DNA of 64,000 bases, taken from the NCBI RefSeq assembly GCF_014529535.1, contig NW_023503584.1, positions 1,340,190 to 1,404,189 of the forward strand, read 5' to 3'. The first letter of the stretch is position 1. The number at the start of each line of letters is the position of its first letter. A model generated the notes under the pieces. That model did no database searches. It saw nothing but the letters and a program-made list of their open reading frames with translations, and had not been told where the DNA came from. Source of the DNA: Bradysia coprophila (lineage: Eukaryota > Arthropoda > Insecta > Diptera > Sciaridae). The translations under genes were made by a program, and so were the position numbers. Below are positions 34,178 to 44,734 of this stretch, piece after piece.

Positions 34178-34383
34178 TCACGACAGAGTAAAGTTAACCA
34201 GGCAGGAGCGCTGATTTGACAAGGGACCTGATTGATCTAGTAGCCCTATATTTTTTGCGAACAAAATTTTCCAATTTATGTCAGTGTTCATTTGCGTTCA
34301 TTTTCATCCAGTGTATCAGGTCCCTTATTTGACGTTTCTAAAATGAACCGCTCCTGCCTGGTTTATTTTACTCTGCCGTGGTC
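34178..34383. mobile_element. MITE, copy 1 (CGACAGAGTAAA ends)
   Basis: Inverted ends CACGACAGAGTAAAGTTAAC and GTTTATTTTACTCTGCCGTG, with CAGGCAGGAGCG next inside both arms. A second, inverted copy with one decayed end is at about 52330-52533. Confidence 0.65.
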
Positions 34384-34918
34384 GCATCTTATAACAAGCT
34401 GCGATCCTCTAGAATGTATTTGTATGACCACTGTTTGTATGACTCAAAGAAAGGACTGTTTCCGCAAGCTGACTCAGTTTTTAGCGTTTTTAGTTTTTCA
34501 GTTTTCTAAAAAAAATTCTTGGATAGTGTGAGTGTGATAGTGTCATTTTAGGAGTTTTAGAAGATTTTAGGAGGATTTGGTCCATTTTAGGAATCTTAAG
34601 AATTTTAGGAGGAGGGGGAACTCTGTAGTCATTTGAGTGTTTTGGCTACATTCCTTTGACAACGTGAGCTAGAAAGCTTTATTACAATAAATGGTGTGTA
34701 ACATACGATAACAAATATAAATTGCAATCAGCAGATGGTGGTGGAGATAAAAATTTGTTGTGCAGCCACTCATCATCAGCTGAAATAAAGAACTGTTCGA
34801 AAATAGAAAACGTAGAAATTGTCCACTTCATTTTTCACCCCACAAAAATTTAACTCAACAAAATCAAAGCCCGCAAAATACAAAATACAAAATACTTTGA
34901 GTTCATTCCCTACTTCCT
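34384..34918. other. Intergenic, ionotropic receptor 3' flank
   Basis: AT-rich, with TTTTAGGAG-type motifs at 34545-34615 and a TTTATT (minus-strand AATAAA) near 34678 that may end the receptor mRNA. No gene recognised. Confidence 0.4.
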
Positions 34919-36685
34919 TTATCTAGAAATTAATTGCAGTCGTAACTTGTTCCAAATTATTTCACAAATAAAAGCCATCAAACTAGCAATCCATCCACAC
35001 CAAACCATCGTTGGTATCGTGGATAAATCGGTGTCGTCAACTATTCTCTTTTGAAAATTGACATAAAATTTGAGCATAAAGGCCACCGATTGTCGATCGA
35101 ATTCATCGTACCATTTATCGATCAGTCCACCACTTTGCAAATGGTGAACCATATCATTCAGGTAGTCGTTAAAAACGAAAAATTTCTGTGTGGAAAATGT
35201 GAGGAGACGCTTTTTAAGGTAAGGTTCGGCAAGCACATGGAACACTTCCACATCCAATCGTTTCTGCACCTCTAACATTACTTTCGAGTTGTCTTGTTCA
35301 TTCGTACATGACATGTTGTTGTTCAGTGATCGTATTTGCTGCTTTACTTCCTGTAGCTTTTTCGCCTGTACTCTGTCCGTCCATCCACCATGTCCTGATA
35401 AATTTGTTAATATTTCAATGACCATGTCCGAAACGTGTTCATCAACGAACAATGGAACTGAAGATGACTTGTAAAGTTGGTCGATGGATTTGATTTGATT
35501 CAGATAAGTTGGCAATGTAATGTAACTTAGAAGGGTTGACAAAATCCCATTCACTGACACTAATCCCACAAATGTCAGTGGCACAATGATCCACACATCT
35601 GCCGAACGCAACTGGCGATAATTGATTTTCTCGTTGTCATTCATTAGAATATTTAGAACATCGACAATCGACTTAAAAACGCAAATTTCATGTCTTTGCA
35701 AATGACGAGATATGATTAGGACAAGCGAAATCAGAAGAATCATAAAAAATGCGTAGCCAAAGATCCTTCTGGTTATTAGATTCTTCAACAATGTTATGAA
35801 GCTGGTTAGTGGCTTGGCGTGAGGAACCATCACTACCAAATTACTTATACGGTGCGGGTACAAATAGTTATCACCTTCATCTGCCGACACTATGTACGGC
35901 AGTACATCTTCCTCTGCTTCCGATAAATCCTTTACACTCCTTTTAGTGAGAGTAAATGTGGCATTGAACTTCTGGATCACAGTTTCCCAAAAAGTTACTT
36001 CGTGCAAGGAAGTGTTTGCCTCCTTCAGAATTGTTAGTTGAAGTGGATGCTTGCGAAAATTGGGAACATTGTCCGGAAAGTAATTCCGTGGGGACATGCT
36101 TCCTGTCACATTAATCATGTCAAATGTTCTGAACGGATTGTAATTGAAAATGTTTAACAGTGACAGTGGCTTCACATTCGATGTCCCAGAATTAAAGTGG
36201 AATGCACCGAAAATGTTATAAATTTTAAGTTCCCAGCACCACCGGAAGAAAAATTTGATATTATTCATAGATCTGATGTTGTGTGTGGAAAATACTCCAA
36301 CTTTTAAATTGATTTTGAGGTCACGAATCCTTACGATCTCGTGTAGAAGTTTAGAATCGTCTGCGAAGTTAAAATTATCCACCACAACGATCAAGAATGT
36401 ACGTTTGCTGGTTATTTCTTTCAACATTGTCTGCTGGTTCATTTCTGTGACCGAATCGAAATACAAAATCGTCTGTGGGACGAACATGGTCCGATTATTG
36501 ACTTTGTCGTTTGATAAATGATGAACATAGCGATGATAGTAAGTTGATAGTGATGACTCAAACAAGAAAATGTTTTGATCGAAGCCGAAAAATCCATTTA
36601 GTTCATCGATGAGCGCCAGTTCTTGATGATCAGTATGTAGCGTCGATATTAAGTTTAAAATGATGGTCGCGATATCGTGGCTCAT
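34919..36685 (-). CDS. Divergent ionotropic receptor (IR family), intronless
   Basis: Single-exon 588-residue protein from the ATG at 36685. It has the IR topology: a roughly 300-residue extracellular head; M1 (IFGYAFFMILLISLVLIIS, about 308-326); a pore/M2 block (DVWIIVPLTFVGLVSVNGIL, about 364-383, continuing to TLP); a second ligand-lobe half with DEHVSDMVIEIL and AEPYLKKRLLTF; and M3 (MVWCGWIASLMAFICEIIW, about 558-577) near the C-terminus. No signal peptide is visible after this start, so a short upstream exon is possible. The ligand-binding lobe lacks the conserved Arg-Thr-Asp/Glu pattern of AMPA-type glutamate receptors, as in most divergent IRs. Such intronless IRs are chemoreceptors, often gustatory, and expand by duplication in flies; no ligand can be assigned. 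Confidence 0.78.
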   Translation of the reverse strand: MSHDIATIILNLISTLHTDHQELALIDELNGFFGFDQNIFLFESSLSTYYHRYVHHLSNDKVNNRTMFVPQTILYFDSVTEMNQQTMLKEITSKRTFLIVVVDNFNFADDSKLLHEIVRIRDLKINLKVGVFSTHNIRSMNNIKFFFRWCWELKIYNIFGAFHFNSGTSNVKPLSLLNIFNYNPFRTFDMINVTGSMSPRNYFPDNVPNFRKHPLQLTILKEANTSLHEVTFWETVIQKFNATFTLTKRSVKDLSEAEEDVLPYIVSADEGDNYLYPHRISNLVVMVPHAKPLTSFITLLKNLITRRIFGYAFFMILLISLVLIISRHLQRHEICVFKSIVDVLNILMNDNEKINYRQLRSADVWIIVPLTFVGLVSVNGILSTLLSYITLPTYLNQIKSIDQLYKSSSVPLFVDEHVSDMVIEILTNLSGHGGWTDRVQAKKLQEVKQQIRSLNNNMSCTNEQDNSKVMLEVQKRLDVEVFHVLAEPYLKKRLLTFSTQKFFVFNDYLNDMVHHLQSGGLIDKWYDEFDRQSVAFMLKFYVNFQKRIVDDTDLSTIPTMVWCGWIASLMAFICEIIWNKLRLQLISR

Positions 36686-37032
36686 ATTAGGAAAATGTCT
36701 GGAAAGCTGTCAGAAGACTCGGTGTGTAATGCAATACCGACACGATGAACACGGGTTTCCAATTTACTAAAATTTATATTTTCGTTTCAATATCAACGGA
36801 ATGCTCCGTAGACAGGGAGTTTTTTTTTATTATTTTTTTAAATAACTGATGACTCAATATTTAAGGTCAGTTATTCGTAATTAAAATATGTTTTTTTAAT
36901 TGCTTTGTATGCTCGAAATATGATTATTGTTTGCACATCAATTAAGTGCACAAATTAAATATATATTGAGAATGAGAATGTCGTTCACAATCCAATTGAA
37001 AACAATTCAAAATATACAGAAATTAGAATTTC
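36686..37032. other. Intergenic, receptor upstream region
   Basis: AT-rich with T runs; probably the receptor promoter. Nothing else recognised. Confidence 0.4.
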
Positions 37033-37217
37033 GATCTGCCAAAAACCACTTACAGTGGAAGTGTGGCGCAAGTCCTGTTTTCAACTTACAAAAGAACTGA
37101 TATCGATGAGGAAAAAACAACGAATTTGTTATTAAAAATCACAAACGTTACACTAGCTATGTGATTATGGAATCTTATTTTTATAATATAACAAACGAAT
37201 AGTAACAACCTTCAATA

Positions 37218-37553
37218 CAGTGTTTAAGGAGAGCGAAAACCAGTTAAATTTAATTGGTCTCGGGGTCAGCTGTCAAATATTCATCAATGAAAAAAGAAAT
37301 TGAGAATTGAGCAGGCCCGGACTGGCCATATGGTGAATTCGGGGAATTCCCGATGGGCCTTTTGGATTTTTGTATGAGAATTTTTAATTTGTGGGCCTTT
37401 TTAAATTGAGTTGCATGGAGCCCCCGATGGGTTTTTTCGAGCCAGTCCGGTACTGGAATTGAGCCCAGTTTAAATTTGTATTCTCTCATTTTGACGTGTG
37501 ACCCCGAGACCAGTTTAAACAAAGTGGTCAAAAATCGCTCTCCTGAAACACTG
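37218..37553. mobile_element. Middle element: Tc1/mariner-type MITE with TA duplication
   Basis: Ends CAGTGTTTAAGGAGAGCGA and its near-complement, flanked on each side by TA (37216-37217 and 37554-37555), the target duplication of the Tc1/mariner superfamily. A second inverted block (GGTCTCGGGGTCA) lies inside both arms. It carries the hAT-like MITE at 37312-37455. Confidence 0.75.
37312..37455. mobile_element. Inner element: 144-bp hAT-type MITE
   Basis: Termini CAGGCCCGGACTGGC and GCCAGTCCGGTACTG, flanked by a perfect 8-bp direct repeat GAATTGAG (37304-37311 and 37456-37463). Eight-base duplications and CAG...CTG ends are typical of hAT elements. The preserved duplication shows it is the youngest of the three. 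Confidence 0.85.
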
Positions 37554-37793
37554 TATATAACTACGAAATGAAAAATCCGGGGGTATTAAATGTAACTTAT
37601 TATTTCATTCATTACAAACTTTGTTAGCTTAACAAATTATTGTCAAAAGATATGAAGCCGAAATCATCTGCCATTTGTGATGCATTTCTTTTTGCGCGTT
37701 GAATCCCGCGTTACCCCAACCGATATCAGTTCTTTTGTAAGTTGAAAACAGGACTTGCGTCACACTTACACTGTAAGTGGCTTTTGGCGGATA

Positions 37794-38679
37794 TTCCTTC
37801 TCCAGTTAATCGTCCAATGGACTAACGTTGGTGCAGAGAGAAGTATGAGGTCCAGAGATCCATTATTTCATCAAAATATACTTGAAAGATACATTTGAAC
37901 TGTTTCTTTGCAGAATGGTGGATGCGACCGACTATCTGCTGCTGGGTCATTGGTATGATAGCCTGTCAAAATTCGTTCTTACCGTACGAAGGAAGAAACC
38001 TATATGTGATTAGTGTTGTTGTTGTTTGCTTTTTTAACTTGTCATGCAACACAATTTCTTCGAAAAATTCAACATATTTTACAGGTAGAAAGCTCCAAAT
38101 TCCAAATTTTGTTTTTTGTAATTCGGTGATGAAAACAGTTATCGCATTTGGGTTTCTAGTGAGGAAAAGAAGCATTTTTTGACACTAATTTTGAAATGAA
38201 ATTAAGTTCGGCTTCAGCGCACTAGTGCTCAAATGTAAAAATTGCTTCGTATGGAACTTGACTTTTAGTTGGTTGAGCGTTAACTGTAAAATATCTAGGA
38301 AGGAGTAAGGAGACCCTTTGGATGCATCTTTCGATTTGTTGCAGAGTAGTTTGGCCACAGAGAAAATACATGTAAATGCGTGACTACAGACGAGTCTATA
38401 AATGCGATATCGTTTTTTCTTCAATTTAGTTTTTAATATACTGCAGAATGCATTAAATCGCACAATACTTATCAAAATCTTGTCTCTATCACTGACCTTA
38501 CCCGAAGCTATTGCCGAGAGAGCTGTTGTCTTGATGAACACAAAATTTTGAAAGTACCAATCTATAAACCTGATATTTACATATGAACGACATGAAATGA
38601 GAACGACATATTGTCTGGTTACGAATATAAACCTAGGTAAAGAAGTTATATAACTCAACCGTCTATCTAATAGTACATT
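37794..38679. other. Intergenic; long chance-like open frame
   Basis: A 211-codon minus-strand frame spans 38185-38820, but its start lies inside a foldback element and the sequence has no family motif, so it is not called as a gene. No other feature recognised. Confidence 0.4.
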
Positions 38680-38800
38680 TTCTACCTTGGTGTATATTTC
38701 GAGAATAACTTCGTATGTACAATTGTATATAACGAGCGCCAGCGAGTGTATATACAATTGTACATAAGAAGTGATTCGAGAAATATACACCAAGGTAGAA
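38680..38800. mobile_element. 121-bp palindromic MITE
   Basis: Perfect inverted ends TTCTACCTTGGTGTATATTTC and complement. The arms continue through GAGAATAACTTCGTATGTAC and TACAATTGTATA to a turn at GCGCCAGCGAG. It stops 10 bp from the next element. Confidence 0.75.
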
Positions 38801-38810
38801 CAATGTTTTA

Positions 38811-39272
38811 TCTCCTGCAAGCTGATATTTCATACATTAGCGAAATAACCACAAAAATTTGGATTTAAAATTAATTAATTAAGCATGTTGTTTTAAAACG
38901 CATTCACAACAAAAAAAAAACATCATACAGAGAATCCTTTATTTACTTACTCACACACATATTCTATCCACCTCAACATTTCGTTCAAATCACATCATTC
39001 CGACTACTCTGATTATTTGATCGATGTAGAAGTGACTAACGAACCACTACCGACACCAATTGTATCGCATTATCGTATTGGTTGATATGCTGCTGGTCCC
39101 GTGTTCGCTTCCGCCGTTCGGCGATTTTTTTTTTTTCAAATATGTAGATGGAAAGTAAATTTACCCTAGGTGGGTTATGTGTGAATTATCCAATCGTATA
39201 GGCTGTGGTTATGTATGTGTTTGTGTTTATATGCAGAAACGCGTAATGTATGAAATATCAGCTTGCAGGAGA
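38811..39272. mobile_element. 462-bp TA-flanked MITE
   Basis: Terminal inverted repeats of about 31 bp starting TCTCCTGCAAGCTGATATTT, with TA on both flanks (38809-38810 and 39273-39274), as for Tc1/mariner relatives. No transposase frame inside. Confidence 0.75.
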
Positions 39273-39274
39273 TA

Positions 39275-39865
39275 AATTAAATTGCGTCTGTTGATATATA
39301 AATGGATGGTAGAGAATCAAAGAAACCAAAGAATTTTTTAAGTGAGATTTTTCTCGTTAGTAAGCGGGCGTGACGCAGATCCTATACTACAAAAAATTTT
39401 AAAAAAATTTAGGGACCAAGGAACAAATTTACAGCAACTTTTTGACTTCCCCCCATAACAGTTATTTTGTATGTTAAGACACAAGGACCTACGTCACCTT
39501 CACCCTTTAAGGGTTTTGACTGATTTTTTATACGTTACGTAATATGTGAACAACATCAAAGAAGTTTGGATTTCTTTTCATTTTCGTTACTTAGTGTGTA
39601 TGAAACTGTGCAAGAAATATAACTTTCTATAGTAAAACGGGAAATGATAAAATGGCTTCGCCTCTGGGTCGACAAGTTCTAAAAATCTTTACACAACACT
39701 TGGTGCATAAATAACTATTTCAATTATTCGCTGTTCTTCGTTTTATTGTTTCAAACACTTGGTTTTGTACGCCTAACATCCAAAGAAGGAACCGTCCAAG
39801 CTCGTTTGGAAGCCATTTGAACTGCAGCCTCCGTTGGGGTTGAAAAAGCAACAGTAATAGCTTTC
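39275..39865. other. Intergenic, nothing recognised
   Basis: AT-rich sequence without a convincing reading frame or repeat structure. Confidence 0.4.
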
Positions 39866-40442
39866 CTATAAATAAACATTTCACAGAGGAATATGCTATT
39901 ATATAGCTCTATATGCCCGTATATAGCTCAATATAGGTGAATATAGATATATATATATATATATAGATGTCCATATATGGAATGCCTGAAACACCCCACA
40001 CACATAACAAATTATTTCCATGTTAACAGAAACTCTCTAAGTACCATTTTTCCCAAGATATCACTTGATATCACTTTTATTTAAATCCAATATGGCCACC
40101 GGCACCCATTTTGTTAGGAGACCGGAAATTTTACCGACGCTTTACATTCGTTAATACCTTTCAAACAAAAAAAATTCATGAAATTCGGTCAAAATTTACT
40201 CGAGAAAATACAAACAAAAACAAAATACTCCACGTTCACTGTACGGCCGAGTAGCCAGATAAGAGCTCACTCCAAGAGACCTAGCTCACGCTCCGGTGAA
40301 CATAATTTCATAAACTTTTTTTTCCCTGATTGGTACGGTCAATACCTATCTAATAAAGCGAAAACAGACGAAATATGTTCACAATATGACCTACAAGCAA
40401 AAACTGCTTGCCGCCCTGTGCCTGGTTCACACCAAGGTCTAA
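39866..40442 (+). mobile_element. 1.2 kb interspersed repeat, copy 3 (truncated)
   Basis: Matches positions of about 3139 to 3680 of copy 1: the CTATAAATAAACATTTCACAG start, the TATATAGC-rich stretch (here with a TA dinucleotide run at 39947-39964), AAATTCGGTCAAAATTTACT and the AGAGCTCACTCCAAGAGACC block. Both native ends are missing. Confidence 0.75.
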
Positions 40443-41034
40443 AAATCGAATACCTTAAAGCGAGCGAGCCGACTTTTTCTGACACAAGGGGCTGGACTAA
40501 CAAGCCAACCAAGGTTTTCTATAACCAGGCATATCCTTGTTCAAAAATAAAAGTGCCAGAACAAACATTTCTCGTGTTTGGTTTCAGTGCTACGACTATT
40601 TGATTATTTTCACCGTCGATAACACGGGATAAAAATTGAAACGTCTCGTTGTTGTGTGATTAATGATCTCGGGTTCGCCTCGGATCAACAAAATTCACAC
40701 TTTTTACCCACAGTTTACGCAAATAACTTATAATAGATTCTTCACTGTCTCGTTGTTGACGACAGTGTCGTCACGACACTCAACTCTAATTTTCAAGTTT
40801 AAATTTCTTGGAAATATGAAGTATATGGACGACACTTGTTCAAATGTTTTCCAATCGTGTTTCAATTCATTTTTATTTCAATGGAAATAACTTGGAACTT
40901 GGAAAAACGTAAATAATTGGCTTTGACATAATTTCCCAAAATAACCTCACACGCCTTAGGTATGTACCTAACAAACTATCTATAAAGACGATCGTTTTTC
41001 CGTCTTGACTATCATTTTACTTTACATTGTCCGG
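40443..41034. other. Intergenic; lectin upstream region
   Basis: No gene recognised. The last 100 bp before 41035 should contain the lectin promoter and leader. Confidence 0.4.
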
Positions 41035-42214
41035 ATGATGTTAAAGATGACACCAGGAAGTTGTTTTAAGTTTATTTTCAATATTTTATTGTTAATATCA
41101 ACGTATTCAGTGTTAGTTTTCGCAGGCAGTGAGTATAAAATTGGTAAATTCGTAGACGTGACGTTGTGTTAAAAATTGTTTTTATTTACATTCAGAGCCT
41201 ATAAAGAAAATCACCTGCGAAGGTAACACATTAAATATTAGTTGTGGTGCTGGAGTGATCCACGTGATTAGGGAAAACTATGGTAGACTGTCCAAAAATG
41301 TTTGCACCAATGGGATTGTCGTCAATCCTCATTTGCATTGCATGGCAATTGAGACCCCGAACATCGTTCGCAGCAGATGTTCGAATATGCACAGCTGCAG
41401 TATACCAGCCACCAACAGTGTCTTCGGAGACCCGTGTGACGGCACCAGCAAATATTTGGAAGTGGAATATAAATGTATAGCGTGTAAGTTGATTGGGACA
41501 CTGAATGACATTCTAAATCGTTTTGATTGATTCGGTCAATCCTTAAAACTAAATTAGCTCCGGCAGCAGCCAAACAAACGATAGCTTGTGAGTGGACAAC
41601 CTTAAATATTGGTTGTCCAGCAGGGTATATAATTGACGTATTACGCGTAACCTATGGTCGAATGTCTGGAACGATCTGTGCTGATAGTGGTAGAGTGCGG
41701 AATCAGTTTTGTCAAGCAAGAAATGGCTACGAGATAGTCGACCTTTACTGTTCCTATCAGCAACAATGTTCTATACCAGCTCTAAATAGCGTTTTCGGAG
41801 ATCCATGTCCTGATACCAGCAAATATTTGGACGTTCAGTACCAATGCCTGCCAATGAGTAAGAAAAACGAACACTAAAACCGGTCTCTTCGATAACTCAG
41901 CAAATATATTTTCAGCAACTCCAATCAAACATGCCGTTGCTTGTGAGTGGACCCATTTGTATATCGGATGTGATCCAGGCAAAGTCATTTCCGTTTTGCG
42001 CGCAAACTTTGGCCGGTTGTCGTCAAGTGTTTGTAACTATGATGGCAAGGCGGCAATTCGTCGTGATTTTTGCTCGTCGGATCGAAGTCTAACAGTTGTC
42101 AACGGCGCTTGCTCGGGTCAACAGTTTTGCAGTGTTCCAGCAACGATTCAAACCTTTGGAGATCCGTGTGGGGATACTAACAAATATTTGGAGGTCGATT
42201 ACATTTGCAGTTGA
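41035..42214 (+). CDS. Secreted rhamnose/galactose-binding (SUEL) lectin, three domains
   Basis: Four exons: 41035-41128, 41196-41483, 41558-41857 and 41916-42214; 326 residues, all phases consistent. Exon 1 is a signal peptide (about FKFIFNILLLISTYSVLVFA). Each later exon encodes one SUEL-type domain of about 95 residues, with introns in the same phase at each boundary, the sign of exon duplication. Each domain has the family marks: ITCEG or ACEW near the start, YGR/FGR (ENYGRLSKNVC, VTYGRMSGTIC, ANFGRLSSSVC), a C...FC/C-SIPA stretch and FGDPC-DT-KYLEV-Y-C at the end. YGR and DPC are the motifs that bind L-rhamnose or D-galactose. The protein contains nothing else, so it resembles the free-standing lectins of fish and sea-urchin eggs rather than the latrophilin-type domain that insects normally carry. 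Probable secreted carbohydrate recognition or immune factor. Confidence 0.88.
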
Positions 42215-42331
42215 ATGTAAAGAAAAAATATTAAAATGACCTCGAAAGCTTGTCTAGCCTTATTAATCCGTTTCTGTGTACCGATTGCACCGGATTCACA
42301 TTTACACATCAAAGCAGAGGTAAGGCCTTTT

Positions 42332-42471
42332 CTAACGTACAACGGCATCGAGGAATCTGGCACACCATCAATTTGTATAGTGTGCCAGACTACCCCACGA
42401 CCGTAGAGAGACGAATTTGTGAGAGAATTTCATATATTTTCTCTCACAAATTTTTATGCGTTGTACGGTAG
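42332..42471. repeat. Cruciform-like repeat with two internal hairpins
   Basis: Outer arms CTAACGTACAACGGCAT and ATGCGTTGTACGGTAG enclose two separate hairpins: CTGGCACAC...GTGTGCCAG and AATTTGTGAGAGAA...TTCTCTCACAAATT. Likely a small non-coding element. Confidence 0.6.
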
Positions 42472-43266
42472 TTTTCAGAATGCTGTTTTCTAAGCGTGCA
42501 TATGCAATTCATTCGTGTAGGTGTATTAAAGTCAGTGTTGATTTGATTGAGTTCAATACCATAAACCTACCTTAACTTGCTGAAAATTCTGGCTACGTAC
42601 GGAAGAGGATCGTGGAACGAACGACAATTTTATACATTCTTGAAAAGATCTTCGCAAAAACGTTGCTCTGCTAATAAATCGACTGAACGTTCAATCTTAA
42701 ACTGCTTCCAAATTTATGAATCGAGGTGTGGGAATATTGTTGCTCTAAGTCGAATTCAGGAGCAGTTTTTTTATCAGTTCGGCTGTGAAGATATTATAGA
42801 TCACTTTACAGCACGGCAACTACTTCCAACAAGTTTGCTAAACTAGAACTGAAACAGGGTCCTCCTAGACTCGGTTGCACAAAACCTCTAATGTAATTTG
42901 AGTTTTAAACGATGATATCATGCGAATTGGGAGCGATGTCGTTTTTTTTTCGTTATAAAATCCTATTTGGTTGAAGATGTTCGGTTGCTGTATGTAAAAG
43001 AACTCAGTTTCAGATTTCAGATTGTCGTTATTGACAAGAGCTGACATTGATACATTGAAAGTAAGTCGCATTCACCAAACTTGTTTTTTATTACCCACTA
43101 AAGTCATTAATACATTATCTGCAACCTACACCATGCCAGAATGTCGAAAAAAGTTCCTGCTCCATTAGCGGCAAAAATTTCTTTGGCGACTGAAGGGAGG
43201 AAAGAGAACTTTTTCGACAGAAGAGAAATGTATATTGCGGCTTTAATAGGTATTAATTTAGGTTAA
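42472..43266. other. Intergenic, nothing firm
   Basis: An 89-codon frame at 42577-42846 has no recognised domain or supporting context. Otherwise AT-rich. Confidence 0.4.
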
Positions 43267-43561
43267 TGAATTCAAAAAATTTGTATGAACTTTACCGTTA
43301 AATGTAACGTTTGCCGGTAAATGTAATGCTTACCGGTAAATGTAATGCTTACCGGTAAATGTAATGCTTACCGGTAAATGTAATGCTTACCGGTAAATGT
43401 AATGCTTACCGGTAAATGTAATGCTTACCGGTAAATGTAATGCTTACCGGTAAATGTAACATCTACAAGTAAATGTAATGCTTACCGATAAATGTAATTC
43501 TTACCGGTTAATGTAACATCTACCAGTAAATTTCATACAAATTATTGACCGAATGAATTCA
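43267..43561. repeat. 19-bp minisatellite enclosed by inverted repeats
   Basis: About twelve tandem copies of ACCGGTAAATGTAATGCTT between about 43292 and 43530. Central copies are nearly identical and edge copies diverged. The array is bracketed by inverted arms TGAATTCAAAAAATTTGTAT and ATACAAATTATTGACCGAATGAATTCA. Each unit contains the palindrome ACCGGT. It lies about 100 bp past the 3' end of the first PHYH gene. Confidence 0.85.
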
Positions 43562-43664
43562 CACTATCTTGGGCCTTGTCGCTATGGTTATAAAATATGA
43601 AATTTCGCTATACCTCCCCAGTTCTTTATCGTCTTATTAAAAGAATATTTCGAATACAAAACGT

Positions 43665-44734
43665 TTACAAATTTGAGCGAACTCCACGCACGAGAGTGTT
43701 TTTCAATCGCCATATATCGTTGTACTCGATTCCGCTCAGCGAATATCGTTTGCATGCAACTTCGACTATTTCCTTGGCGATTGGTTCGTGAACAGTGCCT
43801 TTTATCTGAAACATTCTAGAATAAAATTGCGATCTTAACATATCATTGTTTGACGACGTCACTTACATCGATGTAGTGACAGTCGCCAGCGGCGTAATGG
43901 CAGGATATAGCTTTTCTTGTACGATTCGATTTGTTTACCCCAGATCCATGAATTAACAAAGGATGGAAGAAAACGGTATCACCTGGTTCCATTTCTAGAT
44001 CTATCCATTGCGTCGTATTCGGAAGGTTCTTTGCATAAATTGGTCAGATCGCTTGCCACAAACACACAAAATGCGCAAAAGACTTACTTGTATCCCGTGG
44101 TATAATTTATTATTTGCACCCGGCGGATACTCGTGAGGGTACAACTTCTGTTCTAAATGCGATCCTGGCGATACAAAAAGGCATCCGTTGAGAGAATCAC
44201 ACGGTTCAATAGCAGTCCAAGTAGCTACTATCCGTTCCGCTGGACGGAACGCAAAGTAGTACAAATCTTGATGAGGTGGATGCCTGCAACGCAGATCAAT
44301 AATGCAATTAAAATAACAAGCAATGCAGTGCAGATACACCCTTCAGATCGCTACCTGCTAGTATTTGCACCGGAATCCGGCGGCTTCGCAATCAACATAC
44401 TATGAACAGCCATAACATTCGGTCCGGTAACCGCTTCAACAATATCGATCATTGGATCGTAATTGATGTACAGTCGAAGGATTTCGTCTTGTGTTATGTC
44501 TTGAATTTTGTTCACGGATGTTCGGTCGGATACGTCTCGCATCACAGTCATTATGTCTTTGCTGACAGCACCCGAAGCTATGTCGTCGAATCGTTGACTG
44601 CACTTTTGCAGCAAGTCCAAAGGAACCAATTTCCGAATGACAAGGTAACCATTCTTTTCGTAGAAGCATCGCTGGTCAAATGTTAAACGACAGTTGTCTC
44701 TTGTGTACACCAGTTTCTTGGAATTTGCAGACAT
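43665..44734 (-). CDS. PHYH: Phytanoyl-CoA dioxygenase, paralogue 1
   Basis: Iron(II)/2-oxoglutarate oxygenase that alpha-hydroxylates phytanoyl-CoA and related branched acyl-CoAs in peroxisomes. Four exons: 44734-44355, 44283-44088, 44028-43867 and 43805-43665; 292 residues. The head reads [15 protein letters not shown], the conserved start of PhyH domains. Metal ligands H131 and D133 ([10 protein letters not shown]) and H219 (IHGSGVN), and the 2-oxoglutarate arginine R230 (NRTRKA), keep the spacing of human PHYH, so the enzyme should be active. The C-terminus is SNL, a plausible PTS1-type peroxisomal signal; human PHYH instead uses an N-terminal PTS2. The second copy starts 4.1 kb away on the same strand, with identical exon sizes (380, 196, 162 and 141). 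Confidence 0.92.

Larger units (their letters stand above)
37033..37793. mobile_element. Outer element of a three-deep MITE nest
   Basis: Inverted arms of about 70 bp (GATCTGCCAAAAACCACTTA inward to AAAGAACTGATATCG) at 37033-37105 and 37721-37793. The interior includes a second element (37218-37553), which itself holds a third (37312-37455). No coding capacity. The exact ends and target duplication of the outer element are unclear. Confidence 0.7.

Noticed and set aside
32978-34625. CAGAGTTTCC...GGAACTCTG ends suggesting a 1.65 kb hAT element
   Set aside because: The inner TTTTAGGAG motifs at both ends are in direct, not inverted, orientation, and the flanks TAGTCG/TAGTCA do not align as an 8-bp duplication.
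38185-38820. 211-codon open frame on the minus strand
   Set aside because: No ATG-led family motif or codon pattern; the first codons lie in a palindromic MITE and composition looks like AT-rich intergenic DNA.
42577-42846. 89-codon open frame after the lectin gene
   Set aside because: No recognisable domain, signal peptide or splice context.
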